Source: JADKAV01 sp041393775
GTDB lineage: Bacteria; Actinomycetota; Actinomycetes; S36-B12; UBA10799
NCBI GenBank assembly: GCA_041393775.1
Contig: JAWKJM010000008.1
Coordinates: forward strand, 174,109 to 238,108
DNA: 64,000 nt
Reading direction: 5' to 3'
A model generated the notes under the pieces. That model searched no databases and was not told the origin of the DNA. It worked only from the letters and a program-made list of their open reading frames with translations. A program made the translations under genes and the position numbers. Positions 27,297 through 35,563 of this stretch are shown here, one piece after another (within the stretch, counting starts at the first letter, position 1; every line of letters begins with the position of its first letter).

Positions 27297-29855
27297 CTAC
27301 CCCGCGTCGCGGTGCTGGCAGCGCAGTGACCGCAGGACGCCGTCACGGCCCTCGGCCAGAATGCGCCGTGCGCCGTGCGGGATGTCCACCACTCCGTTGA
27401 GCACGGCGTCGGTGCGTTCGACGGTGGCGGTCTCGACCAGTGCGTGCGGGTAGAGACCCAGGGTGATCTCCTGCGCGATCTCATTGGTGCGTTCGCGCCA
27501 CACCTTCGGCAGTGCCTCGAAGTACTGATCGATGTGGGGTCGCAGGAGCTCGCGGTGCTCGGGCATCGCGATTCCGGCGATGGTTGCCGAAAGCGTGTGG
27601 TTGGGCAGGGAAGTGTCGTGCAGACACGCCTCCCATGCCGCGGCCTTCGCCTCCGCGGTCGGGATGGCTGCGCGACAGGTGGCGGCCTTGAGTCGCCCGG
27701 CAGCTGTGTCGTCGCGAGCCAGTTCGGCGTCGATCTGAACAGTGCCGGCCTTGGCCAGCGAGACCAGGTGGCTCAGGATCGTCCACCGCAGGTCGGTGTC
27801 CACCCGCAGCCCTTCCACGGACTGGGTGCCGTCCAGCAGACCGGCGAGAAGGCCGAGGTGTTCGGGGGAGTCGGCAAATCCGATCAGCCCGCGCGCGAAG
27901 GCCAACTGGTGGTCGCTGCCCGGCTCGGCCTCATGCATCAGTCCGTCCAGCAAGCCCGCCATCCGCGCGGTGTAGACCGGCCGCTTCTCGGGATCGGCGT
28001 ACAGGGCCACCGCACTGTCGGCCTGGCGCAGCACTTGCTGGACCATTCCGACCTCGGTCTCGTCGGCGATCCCGCTGGCCAAGGCGTCCAGGAAGGCGCC
28101 CGTACTCATCTCCGCGTCGCGGGTCATGTCCCAGACCGCCCCCCACAGCAGGGCGCGTGCCAGGGGGCTGGACACCATCCCGAAATTGGAGGTGACTGTC
28201 TGCAGGCTGTACTCGTCGAGGCGGATCTTCGCGAACGTGAGGTCGTCGTCATTGAGCAGCAGGAGGTCCGGCCGGCGTCGCCTCGACAAGGCGGGTACCG
28301 GGGTCCGCGCCCCCATGACATCGACCTCGACCTGCTCGGTGCGCTCGAGGACCTTGTCACCCACCGCGTACAGCCCGATCGCGATGCGGTGGTCGCGCAG
28401 TGTGGGCGCGACCCCTTCCGGCAGCGCCGGCGGGCTCTGCAGTACAGCCACCTCGTCGAGCGACCCGTCCGGGTTCAGCGAGATCTCAGCGCGTAGCAGG
28501 TTCACCCCGGAGGTCTGCAGCCATTGCCGGGTCCAGTCGCCGAGGTCGCGGCCGCTGGCGTCGGCGAGCGCGGTCAACAGGTCGTTCAGCGACGTGTTGG
28601 ACCAGGCGTATTGGGCGAAGTACGCGCGCAGGCCCTTGAGGAAGTCATCCTCACCGACGAAGGCCACCAACTGCCGCAGCGCCGACGCCCCCTTCGCGTA
28701 GGTGATCCCGTCGAAGTTGACGTACACGGCTTCGAGGTCGACCATGTCGGCGGCGATCGGATGAGTCGTCGGCAGTTGGTCCTGGCGGTAGGCCCAGGCC
28801 TTGCGCTGGTTCGCGAACGTGGCCCAGGCGTCCTGAAAACGGGTCGCCTTGGTGTTGGCGAAATGGCTGGCCCATTCGGCGAAGGACTCGTTGAGCCACA
28901 GGTCATCCCACCACCGCATGGTCACCAGATCGCCGAACCACATATGGGCCATTTCGTGCAGGATGGTGTTCGCCCGGTTCTCGTAGGCGGCGTCGGTGAC
29001 TCGGGAGCGGAAGATGTAGTCCTCCCGGAACGTGACGCAGCCCGCGTTCTCCATCGCGCCGGCGTTGAACTCCGGCACGAACAACTGGTCGTACTTCTCG
29101 AACGCGTAGGGCATCTCGAACGCTTCTTCGAAGAACGCGAAACCCTGCCGCGTGATCAAGAGGATGTCCTCGACGTCGAGGTACTCGGCCAGCGATTTGC
29201 GGCAGAAGACGCCGAGCGGGTAGTCACCGTTGGGGCCCGAGTAGACGTCCCGGACCACGTGATACGGCCCGGCCACCAGAGCCGTGATGTAGGTCGAGAT
29301 GGGTTTGGTTGCGGGGAACTCCCACCGGTTCACGCCGGCGCGCACCGTGGTCGGTTCCGGCGTTGTCGCGTTCGAAGTGACGACCCAGTGGCTCGGGCCC
29401 TCGACCGTCAGTTGCCAGGTCGCCTTCAAGTCCGGCTGCTCGAAGCAGGCGTAGACGCGACGGGAGTCGGCGACCTCGAACTGCGTGTACAGGTACACCT
29501 CGTCGTCCACCGGATCGACGAAGCGGTGAAGACCCTCCCCGGTGGTCATGTACTCGCAGTTCGCGACCACCTCGACAGTGTTGCTGGAATCGAGGTCGGG
29601 CAGTTGGATGCGTGAGTCCACGAAGTGGGTCGCGGGGTCCAGTTCGCGGCCGTTGAGCGTAATGCTTTCGACGCTGGGCGCGATCAGGTCCAGCCATGTT
29701 GTCGAACCCGCGACCGTGCTGTGGAAGGAGACCGTCGTCGTGCTGCGGTAGGTGCGTTCCGTGCCGCTGAGGTCGAGTTCGACGGCGTAGGAGACGTCGG
29801 TGATGAAGGCGGACCGGCTTGCAGCTTCGTCGCGGGTAAGGTTCTTTCCTGGCAT
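27297..29855 (-). CDS. pepN: Aminopeptidase N (M1 zinc metallopeptidase)
   Basis: 852 residues from ATG 29855, which gives MPGKNLTRDEAASR, matching how actinobacterial PepN proteins begin; CAGGAT ends 7 nt upstream. ATG 29864 and the longer frame to 29948 are less likely. Exopeptidase motif GAMENAG and zinc site H-E-M-A-H with Glu 19 residues on (LWLNESFAEW) are intact. The C-terminal 350 residues are the ERAP1-like helical domain. It trims N-terminal residues from peptides, downstream of Clp proteolysis. Divergent from rpiA. Confidence 0.95.
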   Translation of the reverse strand: MPGKNLTRDEAASRSAFITDVSYAVELDLSGTERTYRSTTTVSFHSTVAGSTTWLDLIAPSVESITLNGRELDPATHFVDSRIQLPDLDSSNTVEVVANCEYMTTGEGLHRFVDPVDDEVYLYTQFEVADSRRVYACFEQPDLKATWQLTVEGPSHWVVTSNATTPEPTTVRAGVNRWEFPATKPISTYITALVAGPYHVVRDVYSGPNGDYPLGVFCRKSLAEYLDVEDILLITRQGFAFFEEAFEMPYAFEKYDQLFVPEFNAGAMENAGCVTFREDYIFRSRVTDAAYENRANTILHEMAHMWFGDLVTMRWWDDLWLNESFAEWASHFANTKATRFQDAWATFANQRKAWAYRQDQLPTTHPIAADMVDLEAVYVNFDGITYAKGASALRQLVAFVGEDDFLKGLRAYFAQYAWSNTSLNDLLTALADASGRDLGDWTRQWLQTSGVNLLRAEISLNPDGSLDEVAVLQSPPALPEGVAPTLRDHRIAIGLYAVGDKVLERTEQVEVDVMGARTPVPALSRRRRPDLLLLNDDDLTFAKIRLDEYSLQTVTSNFGMVSSPLARALLWGAVWDMTRDAEMSTGAFLDALASGIADETEVGMVQQVLRQADSAVALYADPEKRPVYTARMAGLLDGLMHEAEPGSDHQLAFARGLIGFADSPEHLGLLAGLLDGTQSVEGLRVDTDLRWTILSHLVSLAKAGTVQIDAELARDDTAAGRLKAATCRAAIPTAEAKAAAWEACLHDTSLPNHTLSATIAGIAMPEHRELLRPHIDQYFEALPKVWRERTNEIAQEITLGLYPHALVETATVERTDAVLNGVVDIPHGARRILAEGRDGVLRSLRCQHRDAG

Positions 29856-29952
29856 GTCTGCCATCCTGCCCGATTCGGTGCGGCCGATACCGACCGCCTC
29901 TCGCTTGTCACGCAGGAGCCGACGGTCGGCCGCGGCAGACTGTCGCACCCAC

Positions 29953-29958
29953 TAAGGT
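29953..29958 (+). promoter_or_regulatory. -10 box of rpiA
   Basis: TAAGGT followed by 7 nt and GTG at 29966. It overlaps the alternative upstream GTG at 29957 and so argues against that start. Confidence 0.5.
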
Positions 29959-29965
29959 GCCAACC

Positions 29966-30664
29966 GTGGACCTGCAAGATCAGATGAAGGAACTCGTCGC
30001 GCAAGAAGCCTCCAAACGTGTCGAGTCCGGGATGATCCTCGGTCTGGGCTCGGGCTCGACCGCCGCGCTTCTGATCCAGGACCTGGGACGGCGCTGGGAG
30101 GCCGGGGAGATCACCGACATCAAGGGGGTGCCGACCTCGTTCCAATCGTCGCAGTTGGCCCAGCAATACGGGATCCCGCTCATCACCTTGAACGAGATCG
30201 ACCACATCGATCTGGCGATCGACGGTGCGGACGAAGTGGATCCAGCGAGGAACTTGATCAAGGGAGGCGGCGCCTGTCAGACCAGGGAGAAACTGGTCGA
30301 CAGCCGCGCGGACCGATTCGTCGTGGTGGTCGACGAGACGAAACTCAGCGAGGTGCTGGGGTCCGGTTTCGCCTTGCCTGTGGAGGTGGTCCCGGACGCC
30401 TATCGACAGGTGATGACCGCGCTCGAGCGCCTCGGTGGGGCCCCGAACTTGCGAATGGCGGTGCGCAAGGCCGGGCCGGTGGTGACCGATCAGGGGAATC
30501 TGGTGGTGGACGCCAAATTCGACGCGATCGACGACCCGGCGGATCTGGAGATGCGGATCAACAACATCCCGGGTGTGCTCGAGAACGGGTTGTTCGTCCA
30601 GATGGCGCACGAGGTACTGGTCGGTCACGTGGATGGCGACAGGGCCTGGGTCGACTCCCTGTAG
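29966..30664 (+). CDS. rpiA: Ribose-5-phosphate isomerase A
   Basis: 232 residues from GTG 29966. Interconverts ribose-5-phosphate and ribulose-5-phosphate in the pentose phosphate pathway. Phosphate loop GLGSGSTAALLI near residue 26; catalytic region DGADEVDP and KGGGACQTREK (general base Glu in REK). The type-A enzyme is notable because many actinobacteria rely on RpiB; whether rpiB also exists cannot be seen here. Followed 25 nt later by a small membrane protein gene with its own -10 box. Confidence 0.94.
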   Translation: MDLQDQMKELVAQEASKRVESGMILGLGSGSTAALLIQDLGRRWEAGEITDIKGVPTSFQSSQLAQQYGIPLITLNEIDHIDLAIDGADEVDPARNLIKGGGACQTREKLVDSRADRFVVVVDETKLSEVLGSGFALPVEVVPDAYRQVMTALERLGGAPNLRMAVRKAGPVVTDQGNLVVDAKFDAIDDPADLEMRINNIPGVLENGLFVQMAHEVLVGHVDGDRAWVDSL

Positions 30665-30676
30665 GGGTGGCGCGGG

Positions 30677-30682
30677 TAGCCT
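30677..30682 (+). promoter_or_regulatory. -10 box of the 134-residue membrane protein gene
   Basis: TAGCCT followed by 7 nt and ATG at 30690. Confidence 0.5.
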
Positions 30683-30689
30683 CGTTCAC

Positions 30690-31094
30690 ATGTCGTGGGT
30701 GTGGATCGTGCTGGGGGCACTACTGATCGTGCTGGTCGGATCGCTGTTGTTCGGCTTTTTCTACTGGCGGCCGCGCGCGCAAAGACGCGTCACCGAAGCC
30801 ACACAGGCCATTGCTCAGGAGATGCACGGAAGGCCGCCGTTGCTGATCGCTCCGGCGCAGTGTCGTGAGGTGGACGTTCGTGACGGCGCTGGACTGCGCG
30901 GGCTCGGGGTACTGGCACTCACCGAACAGGCCGTGCTGTATTCGGGCGGTGGCCGTGTGGTCATCCTGCAGCGCGACGGCCTGCGCCTGCAGGCCAAGGG
31001 GACCAGCCTCGAGTTTCAGTCCACAGTGCCACCCGCCCGGCTGGTGGTCACCCTCCCCGACACGGCCTCCTGGCAACAGCACTTGGCCGCCTGA
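30690..31094 (+). CDS. Hypothetical single-pass membrane protein
   Basis: 134 residues, no recognised family. An N-terminal TM segment (WVWIVLGALLIVLVGSLLFG, residues 3-22) is followed by FFYWRPRAQRR, so the N-terminus is probably outside and the rest cytoplasmic. The soluble part is beta-rich (GVLALTEQAVLYSGGGRVVI, RLVVTLPDTASWQQHLAA) and resembles a small PH-like or DUF2550-type domain. DUF2550 proteins of actinobacteria have this layout, but I am not certain. Strong codon bias and a -10 box support a real gene. Confidence 0.75.
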   Translation: MSWVWIVLGALLIVLVGSLLFGFFYWRPRAQRRVTEATQAIAQEMHGRPPLLIAPAQCREVDVRDGAGLRGLGVLALTEQAVLYSGGGRVVILQRDGLRLQAKGTSLEFQSTVPPARLVVTLPDTASWQQHLAA

Positions 31095-31456
31095 CCTGCG
31101 GCATCTCCGCGCGACTCTGCCGATCGGGAGCATTTCACCGCCCGTGGGCACCACCGGACTGCCCGGGAAACCGGTTGATCAGCGATCCGTGCGTCAGTAT
31201 GCAAAATGATCGGGCCTTCGCGATGCCGGTCGTGGGGGAGCGTGGCCGATTGACGCCGATCGTTTTGCATTGTGACGCGGTCTCGGCTGCTGCCACATCA
31301 CGCCTGAGACGCGTCGACGGGGACGAAGTGCCGTGCAGCGCTACGTGCGGGGCGAGATGCAGCAGATGGATGACTGGAGGGCCCGTCGTCGGCAGACTGC
31401 ACTGGACGCCGTCGGGCTCCCCGGGAGCGGGGATTGCCCGATGGTCGGCAAACGCC
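31095..31456. other. Intergenic interval with a long inverted repeat, otherwise no gene seen
   Basis: Frames crossing it are upstream extensions of the acyl-CoA-binding protein gene and lack codon bias. The 23-bp inverted repeat at 31191-31278 is the only clear feature before the -10 box at 31457. Confidence 0.5.
31191..31278. repeat. 23-bp imperfect inverted repeat, 42-bp spacer
   Basis: Arms 31191-31213 and 31256-31278 match at 20 of 23 positions; the conserved parts are GCGTCA, ATGCAAAA and GATCGG. The A/T-rich centre of each arm (GCAAAA / TTTTGC) stands out against the high-G+C background. Could be a regulatory stem-loop, a two-site operator or a tiny mobile element; no target duplication is visible. 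Confidence 0.7.
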
Positions 31457-31462
31457 TACGGT
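31457..31462 (+). promoter_or_regulatory. -10 box of the acyl-CoA-binding protein gene
   Basis: TACGGT followed by 6 nt and ATG at 31469. Confidence 0.5.
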
Positions 31463-31468
31463 CGGAGA

Positions 31469-31711
31469 ATGTCCGACGAATTCGACGCGGCCGTTGCCCG
31501 CGTTTCCGAACTGACCACCGACCCCGGCAATGACGTCAAACTGAGTCTGTACGCCTTGTACAAACAAGCGACACAAGGTGATGTGCAAGGGAAGCGGCCA
31601 GGTTTCACCAACCCCGTCGGTCGGGCCAAGTACGACGCATGGGCTGCGCTGTCGGGACTGACCGCGGAGCAGGCACAAGCGCAGTACGTCGAGACCGTCG
31701 ACCAGTTGTAG
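31469..31711 (+). CDS. Acyl-CoA-binding protein
   Basis: 80 residues, the four-helix ACBP fold: LSLYALYKQATQGD (ligand-binding Tyr and Lys), NPVGRAKYDAWAAL and the closing helix QAQAQYVETVDQL are the classic pattern (LYGLYKQATVGD; KAKWDAW). Binds long-chain acyl-CoA with high affinity and carries it in the cytoplasm. Free-standing ACBP is mainly eukaryotic and appears patchily in bacteria. ATG 31469 is chosen from the -10 box and the normal protein length. Its stop overlaps the GTG of the methyltransferase by one base (TAGTG). Confidence 0.93.
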   Translation: MSDEFDAAVARVSELTTDPGNDVKLSLYALYKQATQGDVQGKRPGFTNPVGRAKYDAWAALSGLTAEQAQAQYVETVDQL

Positions 31712-32454
31712 TGCGCTGGGACGCGAGCGGCTACGACGATCGGTTCGGTTTCGTCACCGAATACGGGACCGAGTTGCTGGAATTGCTCGAGGTCGAACCG
31801 CCGGCGGCCCTGCTGGACGTCGGTTGCGGAACCGGGACGCACGCGGCCGTGATGGCGGGTCGCGGTTTCGACGTACTCGGCGTCGATCAGGATGCCGGAA
31901 TGATCGCTCGCGCTGCGCGGCTGCATCCACAAGTCCGGTTCGTCACCGAGGATGTCCAGACCATGAAGCTGGACAGGACCTTCGACGCGGCGATCAGCAA
32001 CGCCGCATTGCATTGGATGACCGACCAGGCGGCGGCCCTGCGGTCCATCCGGGCGGCCCTTAACCCGGGGGCCCAGTTCGTCGCCGAGATGGGTGGCAAG
32101 GACAACGTGGCGACGATCGACGGCGCACTGACGGAAGCCGTCTCACAGCTCGGACTGACGCCGCCACCGATCCGCAAGTTCTTCCCCAGCGTCGGGGAGC
32201 AAGCCGCGTTGCTGGAGTCCGCGGGTTTCGCCATCACCTACATGAAGTGGTTCCCGCGGCCAACCCGGCTGGCCGCCGACCAGACACCGGCAGCCTGGAC
32301 CCGACTCTTCCGGGCGGACGTCTGGGCCACCGTTCCGCCCTCGTTGCACGTCGAGTTAGCGGCTCGGGTGGACGCAGCCAGTGAAGGACTGCGCGACGAG
32401 CAAGGATGGTTCATCGACTACCACCGGCTGCGGTTCAGTGCAGTCGCTGTGTAG
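31711..32454 (+). CDS. Class I SAM-dependent methyltransferase
   Basis: 247 residues from GTG 31711, coupled to the ACBP stop. Motif I LLDVGCGTGTHAAVM near residue 38, acidic GVDQDAGMI after strand 2, AAISNAALHWM near 98. The start VRWDASGYDDRFGFV and the layout resemble trans-aconitate / UbiE-like methyltransferases. Substrate unknown; coupling to an acyl-CoA carrier hints at a lipid-linked or carboxylic acid acceptor, which is inference. Confidence 0.88.
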   Translation: MRWDASGYDDRFGFVTEYGTELLELLEVEPPAALLDVGCGTGTHAAVMAGRGFDVLGVDQDAGMIARAARLHPQVRFVTEDVQTMKLDRTFDAAISNAALHWMTDQAAALRSIRAALNPGAQFVAEMGGKDNVATIDGALTEAVSQLGLTPPPIRKFFPSVGEQAALLESAGFAITYMKWFPRPTRLAADQTPAAWTRLFRADVWATVPPSLHVELAARVDAASEGLRDEQGWFIDYHRLRFSAVAV

Positions 32455-32543
32455 GTCGGTTCGTCCGTGCGGTGGTGCATTCGTTCGGTTGAGGTGAGCG
32501 AACATCCGAATGTCTTGTGCCGCCCACGGCGCTGGAGCTGTGG

Positions 32544-34184
32544 TCACCAATTGCGCGCCAAGTGACGTGCCGCCAGCATTCCGAAGACGGCGGCGGGTCC
32601 GATCGTGGATCCCGGCCCTGGGTAGGTACGGCCCATCACGGAGGCGGAGTTGTTGCCCGCCGCGTAGAGTCCCTCGATCACCGTTCCGTCCGCCCGCATG
32701 GCCCGGCCGTGCGCATCCGTGACGACGCCGCCTTTGGTCCCGAGGTCGCCGATGACGACCTTGATCGCGGTGAAGGGTCGTTTCTCCAGAGGTCCGAGGT
32801 TGGGGTTCGGGTGCACGGTGGGGTCGCTGTAGTAGCGGTCGTAGGCGGAGTTGCCACGACCGAAATCCCCGTCGACACCGCAGCGCGCGAAGGCGTTGAA
32901 GCGGTCCACGGTGGCCTTCAAGCGGTGCGGATCCACCCCCATCCCTTGAGCTACCTCTGCCAGGCTCCTGCCCTTGATCCAGATCCCCTCCTGCTTCATG
33001 GCCTTGTTCGCTCGGGGGTCCATGGTGAAGGTGCGGAAGTAGCGATGGGCGTGCCGGGCATCGGCCAGCAGCCAGTAGGGACCCTGCTTGTCGTGCGTGA
33101 GCATCCGGTGGCCGAGGTCGACGTACGACTCGGACTCGTTGGCGAAGCGGTCACCATTGGCGTCGACCAGGATCGAGTAGGGCATTGAGCGCTCCCCAAC
33201 GAGGAACATCGGCATGCCCTCTGAAGCAGGTGCAGTCGACGCCCCCCACCAGGCGTCGTCCATCAGTTCCAGTGCAGCGCCGGCGGATGATGCGATCTCG
33301 ATCGGGCGGCCCAGATTGCCGGGACTGCCCGAGGGGGTGCCGTCGATGCCGTGGTGTTCCCGGCGCCACTGCTTGTTGGCTTCGAACCCGCCGCCGGCGA
33401 GCATGACGCCGCGGGTCGCTCCGATGGAGACCGGGCGGCCATCCCGGGACACTCGCACGCCCGCGACTCGGTCCCCGTCGAAGACGAGTTCCTCCAGCGG
33501 GCTGTCGAGCCACAAGGGGACGTTCCGCTCGACGACCACGGCCTTCAGGAACGAGGTGGCCAGTGCGTTGCCGATGCCCACGAGCCGCTTGCCCGTCACC
33601 ACGCCGCGGGCCGCGCGGAACACGAACCTGGCGCCGCGGGCGAAACCGCTGGGTGTGGACCACGCCCGCCCGAGCAGCCAAACGTCATCGGTCTTGGCCG
33701 GAATCGGCATCGCGCTGCGCAAGGTGCCCCACCAGTCGCCGATGGTCTTGGAGTCCAGTGGTTCGACCTCGATTGCCCGGCCGATCTTGCCGCCCGGCAG
33801 TTCGGGGTAGTAGTCGGGGTAGTCGGCCGCGCGGGCGAAGACCATCCCGAAGCGCTCGGCGGTGATCACGAAGTCCTCGACACCGTCGACGAAGGCCTGC
33901 TTGCGGGCGTCGTCCGAGGCCCGTCCCACGTGACCGATCGTCGCGTTCATGTATTCCAGTGCCTCCTCGCGCGAGTCACCTACGTCCTCGCGCTTCATGA
34001 GGGGATTGTTCGGCAGCCACATCCCGCCGCCGGACATCGCGGTGGAGCCGCCCCACTTGTCGGTGCTCTCCACCATCACCACCGACAGGCCCTCGTCGAG
34101 CGCGCCCATCGCGGTGGCGAAGGCCGCTGCGCCGGAACCCACCACCACCACATCGAAGTTCTCGTCGAACGCCACCTGATCCAT
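32544..34184 (-). CDS. FAD-dependent dehydrogenase, 3-ketosteroid dehydrogenase (KstD) family
   Basis: 546 residues from ATG 34184, which has GGAGGA about 5 nt upstream; ATG 34196 is the alternative. FAD-binding VVVGSGAAAFATA near residue 10, GGSTAMSGGGMWLP near 45, and the C-terminal NNSASVMGRTYPGPGSTIGP, which is characteristic of the 3-ketosteroid-Delta1-dehydrogenase branch of fumarate-reductase-like flavoproteins. Catalytic Tyr and Gly residues of KstD could not be assigned with certainty. No other sterol catabolism genes are nearby, so the substrate may be another ketone or steroid. Divergent from an alpha/beta hydrolase. Confidence 0.87.
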   Translation of the reverse strand: MDQVAFDENFDVVVVGSGAAAFATAMGALDEGLSVVMVESTDKWGGSTAMSGGGMWLPNNPLMKREDVGDSREEALEYMNATIGHVGRASDDARKQAFVDGVEDFVITAERFGMVFARAADYPDYYPELPGGKIGRAIEVEPLDSKTIGDWWGTLRSAMPIPAKTDDVWLLGRAWSTPSGFARGARFVFRAARGVVTGKRLVGIGNALATSFLKAVVVERNVPLWLDSPLEELVFDGDRVAGVRVSRDGRPVSIGATRGVMLAGGGFEANKQWRREHHGIDGTPSGSPGNLGRPIEIASSAGAALELMDDAWWGASTAPASEGMPMFLVGERSMPYSILVDANGDRFANESESYVDLGHRMLTHDKQGPYWLLADARHAHRYFRTFTMDPRANKAMKQEGIWIKGRSLAEVAQGMGVDPHRLKATVDRFNAFARCGVDGDFGRGNSAYDRYYSDPTVHPNPNLGPLEKRPFTAIKVVIGDLGTKGGVVTDAHGRAMRADGTVIEGLYAAGNNSASVMGRTYPGPGSTIGPAAVFGMLAARHLARNW

Positions 34185-34295
34185 GGCTTCCTCCATTCAA
34201 CCGGACAACACTTCCGGTTCTATGCTCCATCGGCCTTCCCGGAACTGCGACGGGGGCGGCGATGTCCCCGGAGGGGCTGTGATGGGATCAGAATC

Positions 34296-35111
34296 GTGGA
34301 GGAGACGGCCACTCGGGTCGAAAGCGTGCTCGACAGGGGCGCCCTGGAACTGTTCAGCATTGGTTCTGGACCCGGCGTGGTCCTGGTGCAGGGTGGCGGT
34401 ACGGATGCCAGCGTGTACCGGCGGCTGGCCACACGGCTGGCGTCGAGGTTCACCGTTCACTCCTACAACCGCCGCGGCCGCGGGCGCAGTGCTCCCCGTC
34501 CCGACGACTACGGGCTGGACACGGAGATCGCCGATCTCAGGTCGGTGTTGACCCAGACGGGCTCGGCCCGGGTGATCGGGCACAGTGTGGGCGGCTACTT
34601 CGCACTGGCCGCCGCCCGCGCCGTCCCTGCGATCACTCGCTTGGCGCTGTTCGACCCGGCGGTCAGCGTGGACGGGGCGTTCCCGCGCGATTTCCTGCCG
34701 GAGTTCGAGCGGCTGGTTGCCGCTGGAGAGACGGTGGACGCGATGGTGGTGGTGGGTCGGGGTCTGAACGGATCGAACCTGCCCGGTTGGCTAGGGCGCG
34801 CGGCGGTGCGGGCGATGCTGCTGACCCCGCCGGGGCGCACCTTGGGCCGTCTGCTTCCGACGGTTCCTGCCGAGACCCGTCTGGCACTGCAGGGTGATGG
34901 CCCTGCAAACCAATGGGCCACGGTGTCGGCGACGACTCGCTTCTACATCGGGGAGCGCAGCCCCGACTACTACCTGCCGATGGCCCGAAAACTGCAGGCC
35001 GTCATGCCCGACGCGTCGGTCGAGATCATCCCGAGGCTGGGCCACGATGCGGTCGCCCGGGCCGGTGCCAAACTGGTCGAGTCACTGGGTCACTTCCTCG
35101 CCGACGACTGA
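34296..35111 (+). CDS. Alpha/beta-fold hydrolase
   Basis: 271 residues from GTG 34296; the frame is open far upstream, antisense to the flavoprotein gene, which is a high-G+C artefact. Oxyanion loop VLVQGGGTDASVY near residue 31, nucleophile elbow GHSVGGYF (Ser near 99), closing His in IPRLGHDAVA. Fits a non-specific esterase or C-C hydrolase. Its 110-bp divergent promoter with the KstD-type gene suggests shared control and perhaps a shared substrate. A family C repeat follows. Confidence 0.88.
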   Translation: MEETATRVESVLDRGALELFSIGSGPGVVLVQGGGTDASVYRRLATRLASRFTVHSYNRRGRGRSAPRPDDYGLDTEIADLRSVLTQTGSARVIGHSVGGYFALAAARAVPAITRLALFDPAVSVDGAFPRDFLPEFERLVAAGETVDAMVVVGRGLNGSNLPGWLGRAAVRAMLLTPPGRTLGRLLPTVPAETRLALQGDGPANQWATVSATTRFYIGERSPDYYLPMARKLQAVMPDASVEIIPRLGHDAVARAGAKLVESLGHFLADD

Positions 35112-35121
35112 GCCCTGGTTC

Positions 35122-35236
35122 TGCAACGAAAGTGCGGCGACCCGACGGCGCTGTGTGACGAAGGTGCGGGGTCCGCCGGGCGTGTCGTGTGCACCTTCGC
35201 AACACAGTCCCATCGGTGCTCGCACTTTCGTGACAA
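35122..35236 (+). repeat. Family C intergenic repeat, copy 4
   Basis: GCAACGAAAGTGCGG and GTGACGAAGGTGCGGGG (forward), then GCACCTTCGCAACACA and CGCACTTTCGTGACAA (reverse). Between the 3' ends of the hydrolase gene and tRNA-Gly, which are convergent. Confidence 0.8.
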
Positions 35237-35276
35237 AGGATCGCCGGCCGCGGCAAGAGGCGGCGGAACCACCAGG

Positions 35277-35296
35277 CATTGGAGCGGGTGACCGGG
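35277..35296 (+). repeat. Duplicated 3' end of tRNA-Gly (20 bp)
   Basis: CATTGGAGCGGGTGACCGGG is identical to 35387-35406, which covers the acceptor 3' strand, CCA and part of the T-arm of tRNA-Gly. Copies are 110 bp apart in the same orientation. Identity stops sharply on both sides. Confidence 0.8.
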
Positions 35297-35348
35297 TCCG
35301 TCGCCCACCTTCGGCGGGCTCCTCCCGATCCCGGCAGCGCAGCCTGAA

Positions 35349-35392
35349 TCCAATGACGAGGCCCGGGAAGTTTCCCGGGCCTCGTCATTGGA
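35349..35392 (-). terminator. Perfect 21-bp hairpin at the 3' end of tRNA-Gly
   Basis: 35349-35369 and 35372-35392 are perfectly complementary with only GT between (core GCCCGGGAA/TTCCCGGGC). On the minus strand it begins inside the encoded CCA of tRNA-Gly. No T-run follows, so it would be a non-canonical terminator or a processing signal. Confidence 0.6.
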
Positions 35393-35462
35393 GCGGGTGA
35401 CCGGGATCGAACCGGCACCATCAGCTTGGAAGGCTGAGGCTCTACCATTGAGCTACACCCGC
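35389..35462 (-). tRNA. tRNA-Gly (anticodon TCC), CCA encoded
   Basis: Complete cloverleaf: acceptor GCGGGTG/CACCCGC, D-stem GCTC/GAGC, anticodon stem TCAGC/GCTGA with loop CTTCCAA, T-arm GCCGG-TTCGATC-CCGGT, discriminator T then CCA in the DNA. Reads GGA/GGG. Confidence 0.96.
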
Positions 35463-35490
35463 AGGAATCACCAGATTACTACGGGCTGCA

Positions 35491-35563
35491 CGGGGCGTAG
35501 CGTAGTGGCTAGCGCGCTTGCTTTGGGAGCAAGAGACCGTGGGTTCGAGTCCCGCCGCCCCGA
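35491..35563 (+). tRNA. tRNA-Pro (anticodon TGG)
   Basis: 73 nt: acceptor CGGGGCG/CGCCCCG, D-stem GCGT/GCGC, anticodon stem CTTGC/GCAAG with loop TTTGGGA, T-arm GTGGG-TTCGAGT-CCCGC, discriminator A. CCA not encoded. Divergent from tRNA-Gly with 28 bp between them, so their promoters lie largely inside each other's flanks. Confidence 0.96.

Noticed and set aside
33351..34295. Upstream extension of the alpha/beta hydrolase frame by 315 codons
   Set aside because: It is antisense to the KstD gene and has no hydrolase or other motif; GTG 34296 gives the normal protein length.
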